A stretch of DNA of 64,000 bases from Psilocybe azurescens (lineage: Eukaryota; Basidiomycota; Agaricomycetes; Agaricales; Agrocybaceae). Made by a program: the position numbers and the translations under genes. Below, in pieces: positions 35,290 to 46,675 of this stretch (position 1 is its first letter; each line of letters starts with the position of its first letter). The notes under the pieces are model-generated. The model saw only the letters and a list, made by a program, of their open reading frames with translations, ran no database searches and was not told the origin of the DNA. The stretch spans positions 124,001-188,000 of the forward strand of contig JAJIRX010000555.1 in assembly GCA_023853785.1 (NCBI GenBank), read 5' to 3'.

Positions 35290-35607
35290 CTACGACTTGA
35301 CGGGCGTACACATTGCTACATTCATACCAAAATGCGCCAAGAAACTTTCACATGATGCAATTGCTTTGGGATCCGCGGGGTGCACAACTTCAAAAACGAC
35401 AATGGTTTTCCGGGGATCGTCTGTCCGGTTCTGGGGCATCTAAACGTCTATTTTTCAAACCCGAGGAGTATAGTTAGAAGTACCCTTTTCACAGGCGGTA
35501 CTGGAAAGGCTTACCCAAAGCCGTTTGGGAGCTTTTGGGGATGTGGACACAGGTTTCCAAGGTCCGGATGCATAAAGCTTGTGCGAAACAGTTGCATGTA
35601 AATTCCA
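35290..35607 (-). CDS. Small unknown protein, two exons
   Basis: The second exon begins at ATG (minus strand, about 35440) and reads MPQNRTDDPRKTIVVFEVVH, then PADPKAIASCESFLAHFG and MNVAMCTPVKS. The first exon, phase 0 at a good GTAAGC donor (about 35516), reads HATVSHKLYASGPWKPVSTS and PKAPKRLW. It connects to the ATG near 35607 only if one T of a TTT is removed (giving MELHATVSHK). Together about 80 residues. I do not recognise the family. The composition and splice signals favour a real gene. Confidence 0.45.
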
Positions 35608-35953
35608 TCGGACCGAATGGATTTAGATGGCGGAAAAAGGAGGCGGTGGGAGATGGAAGAGAATTTGTATGGGTTGTGTTTATTTGAGGGGATTGTAATA
35701 GCTGAGTGACTTGTGGGGGACAGATGGTAACATTGAAAGAGAATCGCAACGAGACATAAATGATACTGTAAGTGGGAGGAGTAGTTTACTAGGAGATGGT
35801 AACAGTTACTATTAGGGGAATTGTCTATTGTTGAATAGTCACGTGTGTGATAATAGCACTGTTCTCTTATGATAGGGAATCGGACATTGTGCTTATTCCA
35901 CAGTCAACCTTTCCAACTCCTTCGCCGCTGTTTCTCTCGTTTCTCCTCCAGCG
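35608..35953. promoter_or_regulatory. Region upstream of BEM1
   Basis: About 345 bases between divergent genes; probable shared promoter. No distinct motif. Confidence 0.3.
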
Positions 35954-38071
35954 ATGAAATCTCTTCGCAAATCCCTTAATAGCGCCAGGGAATCAGCTTC
36001 GAGACCTCAGATCTCTACCCCAGTGCCCCTCCCCTCAGTCTCAAAGCCCCCATCCGCCATCTTGCCTCCCCAGAAAGTAATCCGCGCTCTGTCCACCTAT
36101 AGATCGCAGGCTCCTCAAGAACTCTCCTTCATTAAAGGCGACTTTTTCCATGTGCTCAGAGATGTTGACAATACAGGTGCATGGTACGAAGCTCATAATC
36201 CAGTGTCAGGCGCGCGTGGTTTGGTCCCGCGATCTATGTTCGAGGAGTTTGGCAAAAGCGCTGCACCGTGAATACTACCTTTTTCGTCAATTAGGATTTT
36301 ATTCTCAAGTTCTACTCTCGCTTTATAGAAGTCGCATATCTCAAGCTGGACCACCCATGAAGACGTTGTCCTCACCAATAATTTCTACAACTCGATCAGA
36401 ACCTGTCCCACCTCCACCACCTCCACCAGGCCCTAGGCACCAAGTTTTCTATGCTGTTGTACTTCACGATTTTAATGCCGAACGAGCGGACGAACTTGAC
36501 GCCAAACGCGGCGACCCGATTACAGTCGTTGCACAATCAAATCGTGAATGGTTCGTCGCAAAACCTATCGGTCGTCTCGGACGACCAGGTCTAATTCCAG
36601 TTGCATTCGTTGAAATCCATGATCCTACAACCGCAAAACCTGTTCTTGATGTTGACACTCTCATGGATAGTGGAGCTTTGCCAAAAGTCGAAGACTGGAA
36701 GCGAGCCATGCTGACTTACAAGGCGAATAGCATCGCGCTCGGTGTGATTGATGCACCCGCTAAACCGGTCGAGAACAGTCCCTATGGTCTGCAGACGTCG
36801 TCAATGAACTCGCCACCAGTGGATTCTCTCTCGGATACACCAGACGCTCTTCCAGAAGGTATCCTTCTCTCCGCTGATGTCGTTTCTTTCCATTACGAAA
36901 TGGAGGATTACTGGTTCCGAATCGACGCCGTTTTCCAACCCTATAACCAGCCGGGACAAACTAGGCTTCCACCTTCAAAAACGCTTATCCTCTTCCGCCA
37001 GTACAACGATTTCTATGACTTTCAAGTGTCGCTTTTAGACACATTCCCTCGTGAAGCTGGCCGAGAACCTCCCGAGCCACGGACACTCCCATATATGCCG
37101 GGCCCTGCTCAAGACGTCGATGATACTTTGACAGCTACTCGCAGAGTTGAATTGGACGATTATGTGCACGCCCTCTGTAGCTTAGGTAAAACAGGAGGGA
37201 GATACATATTAGAGCATATGGTCGTCCGGAAATTTTTGGCCCTGAAACCGGGGGACGTGGAAAATGAAGGCGAGCCCCGAATACAAGAAATCGATGCGCT
37301 TTTCAGCGCCGACAGCCCCAACGACGCCTACGATCGGGAAGAGTACAATGTCCGTCAACAAATGAACCAAATGAATATTCAAGAGCGCCCCCAAGCGATG
37401 GATCTGAATATGAAGATGAGGGCTATGCTCCGTCTCCTCAGCGGAAGAATTACGACAAAGATCGTCATCCTTACCACCAGGGTAACCAACGCCATCCTGA
37501 CGATAACCTGCGCCTCCACGCTCACTCCCAAAATCATCAACGGTCAGGTTCATCTTCATCGTTCAATCATCCCAATTCAAGTTATCAGTCAAATTCACGG
37601 TCTAATTCACCGCTTCAAAGAGAACTCAATGGTTCGCCGCAGCCTAGGAACGGTCAAAATTCGAATGGGCAGTCAAGATGGAATGACAATGGTTATCAAC
37701 AATCAGATATAACGGCATCGACAGACTCGTACCGGACCTCGCAAGCATCGCAGGCGATGTCTTCACGTTCGCGTTCCCATTCCAATGCTGGCAACCTCAA
37801 TACACCACCTATTTCTGCATCCAATCCTCAAACCGCCTTTGTAAAGATCAAGATCTTCGATCGAGTCGCAGATGATTTGATTGCGATCCGAGTGCACCCA
37901 AAGGTGACGCACACAGAGTTGATGGATAAGGTGCAAGCACGTCTAGGTGGTGAAGTTGGCAATCTAAGATATCGTGACAGCATGACGAACACGTTCGTTG
38001 GTCTCGATTCTGATGATGAGCTGCGAGCGTGGATGGAGGGAACAGACAAGCATGTGCTCTATGCCGATTGA
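35954..38071 (+). CDS. BEM1: BEM1/Scd2-type polarity scaffold (SH3-SH3-PX-PB1)
   Basis: Exons 35954-36267 and 36329-38071. First SH3 at about residues 43-100 (VIRALSTYRSQAPQELSFIK, GAWYEAHNPVSGARGLVP). Second SH3 at about 150-210 (VVLHDFNAERADELDAKRGD, REWFVAKPIGRLGRPGLIP). The PX domain follows (VSFHYEMEDYWFRIDAVF, LILFRQYNDFYDFQVSLLD, LPYMPGP, VELDDYVHALCSL). After a low-complexity Ser/Asn/Gln linker comes a C-terminal PB1 domain (FVKIKIFDRVADDLIAIRVH, DSDDELRAWMEG). It organises Cdc42, its GEF and PAK kinase at sites of polarised growth. The CCCCC run at 37388-37392 needs a sixth C to read NIQERPPSDGSEYEDEGY and connect the linker to PB1. Domain order and length are normal. Confidence 0.95.
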
Positions 38072-39607
38072 TAGGTCTTGCCCGAGGAGGTCGCTGCTTG
38101 ACCTATTTTCTTTTCATCACTCTTGTACTTGGAGACACTTTTTTGGTTCTATTTCTTCATTGATTTTTTGACATGGCACACCACTTTATCCCTACCAGAC
38201 TTTTGTTTTATGTACATTAATTTCTTTGATGGCAGCTACTGCTAAGTAATATTTCCTCTCACTGTATGCCCACGGGGATTTTGTATTAGGCTCGTATGGA
38301 TAGCAGTTTTGTATGAAGAAATCGGGTGAACGATTCATACATTATTCATGTAATAACATTCGTTGGAAATGTCTTGAAGATAACAAGATAATTGAAAATT
38401 TCCTACGCCGCCAAGCTTCGGGGTCGAAGGATTGGATTGAACGTTGACCCAAACGTCGACCACTTTTTACGTAATTCATTTGGGTGCCAACTACCAACAC
38501 AAGACTATCCATCTCCGTCACTGTCACCGTAAACTATTCTGACGACTATCCTATTTTCCACCTACCTCATGCTTGGGCCCATGGCGGGAATGTGCACTCT
38601 TTTCTAGGATTTGCACGGCACTATAGATCGGAAAGCGAAACTTACCTGATACCCACCTCTGACAAGGGCAAACTTTCTTTCGCATGCAGTGGCATACCAT
38701 TCCTCTGCACGAGTTGTCCGCCAGAGATCATGCATACAACATTCGTCGTGTGCTTTTCTCTTCTAGATACCTATTAAGCTGTTATCCCTAATTGCCTTTC
38801 GGATTAGAAGTTACTTTCCACGGATAGCTTTGGCGACAGCTATCTTAATGCTGGCTTCAATACGCATATTCGTGCGTGGTGGAACTTCCAATCTACGTAC
38901 TGATTACGACCCATGGGAGCAACCGCAAAGGCCATTCATGAATAGCCGAACTTTCGACGGATTCTCTTTGCTCCTTTGAATAAGAGCCATTAATAACAAC
39001 AACCAGTGGACGCGGAATATACACTTGCGACTACAAGTCTATGAATTTTTCTATGCATCGCTGTTACGGCGTTGCGGATGAATGAAAGGTGCTGGTACGA
39101 CTGGAAGAATGCATTATGTAACAACCCAATCAGAGGGTTTACAAGCGCATGGCTTGAGAATTCCAGTAGAGAAAAAAATATTGACCCGTTCTATTAAGAG
39201 ATGGCACCCATCTCAGGGCGGTTTTACGTTTCTGATCTGCGCTAAAAATGTGCACGAACTTCATTCCGGCGAGTTTGGCAGTGGCAACACCCTTTTCTAG
39301 TAAATTTGGGCTTCCCTTGGCCATAGTCTATGGCCGACAACGTCCACCGACCCGTGCTTTTGGAAGATTCTGCGAGTGGAAGGATGATCTCATCCGTTCC
39401 CTGCCCAGAAGGATACAGAGGTGCAAGCGTATGGGCTCTGTGCGAAGTACGTATGCCCAAGGGGAGTAGCCAGAATCTTGACTGATTCCCTGCGCTTCCT
39501 TGTACTCTCCCGCTTTCTTTAAGACCGTGTAGAGCGAAGCAGAGGTCGCATTTTGACCCTTCGTCCTCTTCTTCAGGTCAAGAGAGCTAATTCTATTCAC
39601 CGAAAGT
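38072..39607. other. Long intergenic region
   Basis: About 1.5 kb with BEM1 3' UTR at the left and the promoter of the DUF6534 gene at the right. Minus-strand frames at 39139-39636 (up to 102 codons) are not convincing and match no family I know. No repeats or RNA genes recognised. Confidence 0.4.
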
Positions 39608-41761
39608 ATGGCAACACAGACAGCTATCGCCCACATCGATACAACGTTCGTTTTCTCGGCTTTCCCGACTTCTTATAACTGATATTTGATACAGATTCGG
39701 AGCGGCTTACATTGGGGTTGTAGCGGCTGGGGTGTATGTACAGTCGATCAGTTTTTTTTTTTCGTTAACTGTCGTCTCCTATCCCGTTAGGCTCTACGGC
39801 GGTACGCTTGTTTTACTCGCTCTCATCAAACGCTGAACGTTACTCTCAACGAATAGTTTCTTTTGTCCAAGCGTGGTATTACTTCCTCAAGTATCAACAA
39901 GTATGTTCCGTATCGTCATCCAATCTTATGTCGGCTGACATGTTGTTCAGGATGTCTGGTACATCAAAAGCCTTGTAGGGTCCCCTTCAATTTCTCATGC
40001 CAGTGCTCGCATCTCATGTGTGCGAATTCAGGTCGGAGCTGTCTGGGCCTTTGAGACGGTTCACCAAGCTCTCATCTCTCACACCGGTTAGCTTGCCCTC
40101 CTATCTTGGAAATGCCTCGCTAACGTATCGGTGAAGTTTATCAATACGTCATCACGAACTATAACAATCCTGGATCATTGGAATACATAGTGTGGTACGC
40201 TCTCTTTTTAGGGGCTTGAACTCGGCGCTAAAGTTCTGAACTCAGGAGTGTCCTGGTAAGCAATCATCAATCACATACAGCCTCGTTTCTCAGCATAATT
40301 CCAAAAGCTCGAAGTACTGTTCAATGTATGCTTTTCTTCCGATATTTTTTTTTCTTATTGCTTAGTCTTGACTTATAGGGTCTTATCGGGTTGTTGGTCC
40401 AGGGGTAAGGAAATTTAACATAGAACAGTAGACCTCACCCCTGACCTGACCTTTTGTCAGCTTTCTCACCTTACGAGTATGGACGTGTACGCATTTGTCG
40501 TTGCTTTGCTCTCGTTCCTTGTTAACAGGTTCATAGTAAGTGGAAATAATGTCCCATTGACAACGGCCGTGGTAAGTCGTTTAAGACTTCGAAGTTGTCT
40601 GTGCTAAATGATTAATAGGGTGCTTTGGTTCTTGCGTGCTTTGGTAAATTGCTCTCCCCCTTCAAGCTGCCTTGAATTGCTAGCTAACTTGTTGAGAAGG
40701 TTGTTCCGTTGGTGGGCTTCGTCTTAATGCTTTTCGTTGCGGTAATCTGAAGTAAACCAACGGGTTCTCAGCATTCACAGCGCAGTCGTATGTCAATCTA
40801 TTCGTCTGGATGGCATCTATCTCACTTCTGTGGTTGTATTCCAGCATGAGCCTCAACACCTGGGTCGAATTAGGGCAACTTAAGGTCGCTTCAACTGTTC
40901 TGGATTTTCAATTCAACCATAATCTTTTTCCTACTCATGACAGGGGCTCTCTATGGCAGTGAATTTGTTAGGCGCAGTTACGGACGTTGCCATCGCCGCG
41001 GCTCTGTTCACCTTCTTGCATAGATCACGAACAGGCTTCAAGAAGTGAATTTTCTAGCTTCGTATCCCCTATAATGTATGCTAACCTTGATCGCGGTCAG
41101 ATCAGATACCATGATCAGCAAGCTGGTGCGCTACGAAACTGACTCTCAGATAACATAATCCACTTAGCCTACATTCGCCTCTCAGATAGCGTTCACTGTC
41201 AGCACTGGACTGCTGACCAGTATCTGTGCTGTTGCTTCCCTTGTTTCCGTAAGCTTTCATATGTCCAGATTTTACTTTAATGTCTCACGCATTCCAAGAT
41301 ACTTGCGTCTGGGAACACCCTGATCTATGTCGCATTTTACTTCTCTCTTGGTCGCCGTAAGTCTGGAGCACCATTTCTCGAACTCCTAAATCTTACGAAC
41401 AGCTTTTTCCTGATTAGTATATAGCAACTCCGTGCTTGCCACACTGAACGCGCGTCAAATCATCAGGAAGCTCGGAGAGGATAGCGATGAGCTATCTTTC
41501 TCCTTGCAAAGTCTTGCAAAAAGCGGGCAGCGGAACCCCAACTCAGCGGTATGAACTAATCCATCTTACTGTCAAAGTGGCGGCTTTTTGATTCTTTTCT
41601 AGAGGTCAACAAATATATCAATCAAGATTGATACGATGCATGATTACATCCGCGAACATGCTACTGATGTCGCGGAACCTGAGGTGAGCAGTAATTTCAA
41701 ACTGAAAGTATGCCTCAAATTGATTTCTCGTTAGTCTGCAGCCACGGAGAGGTCTTTCTAG
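39608..41761 (+). CDS. DUF6534-type multi-pass membrane protein
   Basis: Reconstructed through about 17 short GT-AG introns; hardly any exon exceeds 130 nt. Start MATQTAIAHIDTTFGAAYIG, then VVAAGVLYGVSFVQAWYYFL, KYQQDVWYIKSLVGAVWAFE, TVHQALISHTVYQYVITNYN, NPGSLEYIVWSVLLEVLFNG and LIGLLVQGFLTLRVWTFIVS. The second half has GLSMAVNLLGAVTDVAIAAA, LFTFLHRSRTGFKKSDTMIS, GLLTSICAVASLVSILASGN and TLIYVAFYFSLGRLYSNSVL, then ATLNARQIIRKL and a polar tail ending ATERSF. This is the widespread mushroom family with a conserved YSNSLLATLN motif. Function unknown. The segment around 40690-40790 (one transmembrane helix) is not fully resolved. Confidence 0.88.
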
Positions 41762-42990
41762 GCTTTCTTTCTGTAAAAATCTTTACGACATATACGACAG
41801 TTGGATCTGGTTCTTGATGTATTTACATAGGGTGTTCGAGTGGATGGAATATCAGCCTGGAATGGAATAGTGATGTATACACTATATGCGAACGCTTTCC
41901 AATCGAAGACAAGTTTTCATCAGTACATGAGTTTCTAATGATTTTGAAAGAGAATTTGGGCAAAGCACTTGCTAGCGTTGTACCGTGATATCAGAAATAT
42001 AGATAATTCGACGAGTAGAACGAACCATGAACCTGGTTCGGAGGAACCTCCGGATTTGGATGTTGCAGATCATTTCACTGGTAATGCATGGGGATCCAAA
42101 CAAGATCCAAATTGAACACTGTCATTTGACTATCATTGTCAATAATCCAACAGGTCCACCCTAGTTCGAGCCCGGCGATGATTTTCCAGAATATTTGGGC
42201 AGCAAAAAGCTCCTGTACGTCTATGCTTTCCTATAATGTCTGTCATGGGAAAGGCTCAACAGTCACTGGTGTCGACCAGTCAATTTGAACGCGACAAGAC
42301 ATGTACATGAGCTGTCACGGTCCGACTCTGGAGTTGCTCATCGAAAGCGTCTTTACGCGACCTTTTCTATCGTGCTATGCGATATCTCTGCGGCCGAAGA
42401 GCGCGATGCTAAGTACCTGATCTTTGGGCGTAAGTAATATTCTCGTATTGCTGGCCAGTAGTAGCCACAGACCAAAACACGTTTCAAAGCGTTGATGGGT
42501 GGCTTCTTGCAAATCCCGATGTGGATATCTTTCTCGCAATGTCTTTACGGACCCTCAAGGCAATTGAGAAGCGTCTATAATAGCAGATTCTCAAGCGCAT
42601 CTGGAGGACAGAAAGATTTGATGCAAATTATCAGGCTGTTTCGGGGCGCGATTTCTACGGACGATCTGCATAGATCTAAACACGAGTTATTGGAGGAATC
42701 CTGAAGCATTCATCTTTATGCCCAACGCGTCTAGCATACGGACAAGATTGAAAACAAAAGTAATGTCTGTCGCTGCCTCGTGGATGGACGCATGCCATAA
42801 GCAGCAACAGAACTGCTAAACCGCGGAGTTGTACATGAGAAGAATAGCAAAAATCTCGTCCCGTCACCCGAATTAAGTTTGATCCTATCCTGTTGGTCCC
42901 TTCCTCATAAATTACTTAAACCCTTCAATCTCATCGCCAGCCAGACCAACCTTTGATTTTTTTAAATTTCCTGTCCCTTCGTTTCCTGCC
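41762..42990. other. Intergenic with possible gene remnants
   Basis: About 1.2 kb. Two plus-strand pieces look coding but lack starts: a frame near 41945-42080 (KHLLALYRDIRNIDNSTSRT, followed by a GTAATG donor) and one near 42265-42430 (ISAAEERDAKYLIFG). They may be exons of an unrecognised gene or decayed sequence. The promoter of the P450 lies at the right end. Confidence 0.35.
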
Positions 42991-45175
42991 ATGGAGTACT
43001 ACCTGGCCCTCCTGGTCTTCGTTATTTTATTTATCTTCAAGGTCGTCTTCCGTTCCACTGCGAGAAAAACTCCTTCTCCTCCTCCTGGCCCAAAGGGTCT
43101 CCCGCTGGTCGGAAATATTCTGGATATGCCCTCTGAAAAGAATGGCTAACATTCGCTCGGTGGGGTGAAACCTGGGGTGCGCCGTTCAGTCCATCAATCT
43201 CTATATTTCGCTCATGAAAGGATCCAGGCGATATTTGTTCTGTCACTGTACTGGGTCAACCGCTCATTATTCTCAACTCTGCAACGGTGGCTTGCGACAT
43301 GTTGGACAAGAAAAGCGCCATCTACTCCGATAGACCCGTTCTCCAGATGGGAGGAGAGCTTGTTGGCTGGAAAAATACCATGGTCCTTCTGCCTTACGGT
43401 GACCGCTTCCGCCGCTACCGACGCCTCTTCCACAGCTTGATAGGAAGCCAGTCAGCCGTAAAGCGGTTTTACCCAAGTGAGGAATTCGAAGCGCGGAGGT
43501 TCTTGCGCCGAGTGCTCATGAAGCCCGATGCCTTGTCCGCTCAGGTTCGCAAGTAAGCATCTATCTTTACTAGTTCGTTCAAATCATTTACTTGATAATC
43601 TATTACGATTTTAGAACGGCAGGTGCAGTGATTCTTAGAATATCTCATGGGTATGAGGTCAAGGAAAGTCACGATCCTTTCGTCGAAATCGCCGACCTGG
43701 CTACGGAGCAGTTTTCTTTGGCCACTGCACCTGGTGCATTCCTTGTTGATTTAATACCGGCATGTATGTCTTTCTCTACTTTTTGTGCATCTCCGATGTC
43801 TCATGTATCGACTCAGTGCGTCATGTCCCTCAATGGTTTCCCGGCGCTAGTTTCCGTCTCCAAGCAGACAAATGGGCTGCTACCCTTTCTGAGATGGTTA
43901 ATGGCCCTTATAATTTTGTCAAGCAGCAAATGGTAGTTCTTCGTTTACATCTGGTATTAAACCCCACTCTGATCCCGATTTATCCCAGGCATCCGGAACT
44001 GCAGAAGTATCTTTCTCGTCAACACTGTTGGAAGGAAAGTGTCTCACCGCCGAAGAAGAATTCGACATCAAATGGAGCGCGGCGAGCTTGTACTCCGGTT
44101 TGTGGGTTCCATTGTAACGGATTAACTCGAGGATTCACCTTTGCGTTATGCCGGATCAACAGGCGCTGCTGATACGGTACGTTGTACATTCCTACTCTCA
44201 CTGTTTTTATCGAATTCTCACGACCGATGTGTGCAGACTGTTTCTGCGATGAATTCGTTTTTCCTCGCTCTAGCTCTTCATCCAGAGGTCATGAGGAAAG
44301 CCCAATCAGAAATTGATGCTGTGGTTGGCAGTGAACGGCTTCCTACTTTTGAAGATCGACCTCACCTTCCTTACATCAACGCTCTCCTCTTGGAAGTATT
44401 TCGATGGCATACAGTTGTTCCCACTGGTTTGTGGATCGAGCAAGATATTCTGATTTGTTACTGTGTGTTGATAGCTTTCTTGCAGCCGTTCCTCATCGAG
44501 TGATGCAAGATGACATTCACGAAGGTTATTTTATTCCCAAGGGAGCCCTCGTCATTCCGAACATCTGGTAAGCATTACTTGCGACGACTAATAACTGACT
44601 TGATTAATTGTATAACAACAACGTACGCAGGAAATTCGCTCATGATCCAAGGGTGTACAGTAACCCGTTTCGATTCGATCCCGAGCGATTTCTGCCTGCA
44701 AAAGGTAGAGCCCCCGAGCCCGATCCACGAGAAGTCTGCTTTGGGTTTGGAAGAAGGCAAGTATGTTTCGGTACATCAATCTCGAGTTAGCTGTGCTTAC
44801 CAACTTCGAATGATCTCGAAGAATTTGCCCAGGTACGCAGTGTATTCTATTAATGTTTCGCTTCTCGTTTAATGTGCGCCTGGAGCTGAGTCTATTTTGT
44901 TATCAGGGCTTCATCTTGCGGATGCGTCAGTTTTTATTTCTTGCGTTATGTCTTTGGCTGTGTTCGATGTGGCTAAGTGCGTCGAGAATGGAGTGGTCAT
45001 TGAGCCTGTTCACGAGAACACAACTGGGACTATAAGGTAAAACAGCGCTTTTCGTTATTACAAAAGTGAAGCAATCTTCTCACGTTGTTCAATATACAGT
45101 CATCCAAAGCCGTTCAAGTGTAGCGTCAAACCTCGCTCGGAGAAAGCTGTCTCGCTTATTCTTGCGGAGTCCTGA
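42991..45175 (+). CDS. Cytochrome P450 (OrdA-like type)
   Basis: The N-terminal membrane anchor ([20 protein letters not shown]) is followed by the Pro-rich hinge [15 protein letters not shown]. Conserved features: helix [22 protein letters not shown]-helix GAADTTVSAM, K-helix ExxR in [17 protein letters not shown], and haem loop FGFGRRICPG with the cysteine ligand. About ten exons. The haem loop is split by a GC-AG intron (donor GCAAGT at 44757, acceptor ending 44821), then an 11-nt exon AATTTGCCCAG and a second intron. One base is missing at 43140/43141: GAAAAGGAATGG would read [16 protein letters not shown], as written it stops. An ER-bound monooxygenase; substrate unknown. Confidence 0.9.
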
Positions 45176-45419
45176 ATGCCAGGGTGAATTGATCCAAAGA
45201 CAGCCAAATCTTTTATTATCTTTATTATATATCTTGCTCTCTATATCGTACCATATACCTTCGTTATTTCTGTATCGTTCCTTGCGGGCATTGTGACGTT
45301 GTAGATATGAATCTCTTTTCGAGTTTTTGGGGTATCTTGCTTCTATCTAGATATACAGTGGAATGTTGGAATCTGTCTCTCGTGTAATATGAATACGAAA
45401 TAGAAATGCCCTGAGCGGC

Positions 45420-46430
45420 TCAACTGTTGGTTTGATGGGTGGATTGAATATCCTCCATTTCGATATCCGTCGCCATTTCGCATTGATCATCGACCGGCAT
45501 ATTAACATTAGAATTTTCAGCGGTAATGGCACTAGATGAAGGCTCCGACTCCATAGCATTGGACTCTGGAGGGGCATTAGTGATAGTGGTTGCCTCTTCA
45601 CTACTAGACTTGGTTTGGGGAGTAAGCGCAAGGTTTTCGGTCTTCGTAAGGGCTTCAGCGGGAGCCTGAGAGCCTAAAGGCTCGAAAAAGTGGTAACCAC
45701 AGAGGTAGATGAATGTTCAGCAGACTTGGAATCGCCCTCCAACTGAGCATCTTGGGTAGATTTCTCCGGCTGGTTTCCAGTACTAGTACTTTGGGCGACT
45801 TCTGCACGTATTGTTCCGTTTTTGCATCTTTGCGTTTCGGGTGTTCCATGGGGTAAGACGGATGTCAAACAAACATCGGCAACAGTGAATACGAACCTTT
45901 GGGTGTTAATGAGGAAGTCCCATGTTTTTCGTCATGGAGGATCTTCTGCATTGTCTGCTGTATGCCGGCCAGCATGGTTGGGTCTGACAATGTACGAACA
46001 TTCGCCACGGCGCGTTCGACTATTGGGTACCTGATTTCATGTGTTGTAGTCAGCCCGAAACTTGGTTTCGTTGTGCCGTACTCGTGCGTGTTTTACCTCT
46101 GTATTTCTTGGGTGAGTTCTTTGAGGGCTAAGTCTGTGCTTTGGAAGAGTAACAACTGATCGTTAGCCAAACGCTTTCGGGCGATAGCCTCTACCCCCTC
46201 TTTGAAGCTTGGATATGATTCCTGGTGTGCAACAGCGACATCATTCGCCGAAACTCTTGGAAGAACGAAAAGTGCGAGTCATACATCTTGTTGGAACTGT
46301 GCGAGCAGTTCTCGTCGCAAACGGTCGAACTCTCCGGATTTCTTGAACCTGATAAGAGTGAGAAATGGAATCATAGCTTGGGCGCCCATACTCACTCTTC
46401 CACGAGGGTCGTTGGGTTGTCGATGGGCAT
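45420..46430 (-). CDS. COMPASS complex component Shg1-like protein
   Basis: Start MPIDNPTTLVEEFKKSGEFD at 46430, then RLRRELLAQFQQ, ESYPSFKEGVEAIARKRLAN and TQEIQRYPIVERAVANVRTL, which fit the COMPASS-Shg1 (BOD1-like) domain of about 100 residues. The rest is a low-complexity Ser/Thr/Glu-rich tail ending EDIQSTHQTNS. Shg1 is a small subunit of the Set1 H3K4 methyltransferase complex in the nucleus. Five or so exons. The AAAAA run at 45685-45689 (T on the coding strand) needs one more base to read VVTTFFEPLGSQAPAEAL. Divergent from HEM12 with 245 bases between starts. Confidence 0.8.
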
Positions 46431-46633
46431 AACGGGATGAAGGCAAGGCCAAACATAGAGGGAGGGCTTTTCGCCGCTCACGAAATGTTTATCATGAGAG
46501 CGATAAGATTAGATCAACTTATCCGGGCGCGATCTGGTGCACACATCGCACATCCGACAACCCGACTCCCCGCTTAACCCAAGATCCCATCTTTACCGGC
46601 CTGGTTTTCACAAACAACGTGGAATCATACCCT

Positions 46634-46643
46634 CTATATAAAA
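46634..46643 (+). promoter_or_regulatory. TATA box of HEM12
   Basis: CTATATAAAA lies about 33-42 bases upstream of the HEM12 ATG in the short divergent promoter shared with the Shg1 gene. Confidence 0.6.
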
Positions 46644-46675
46644 GCGTGTAACAGCGCCCAATAACTTATTCAAAG

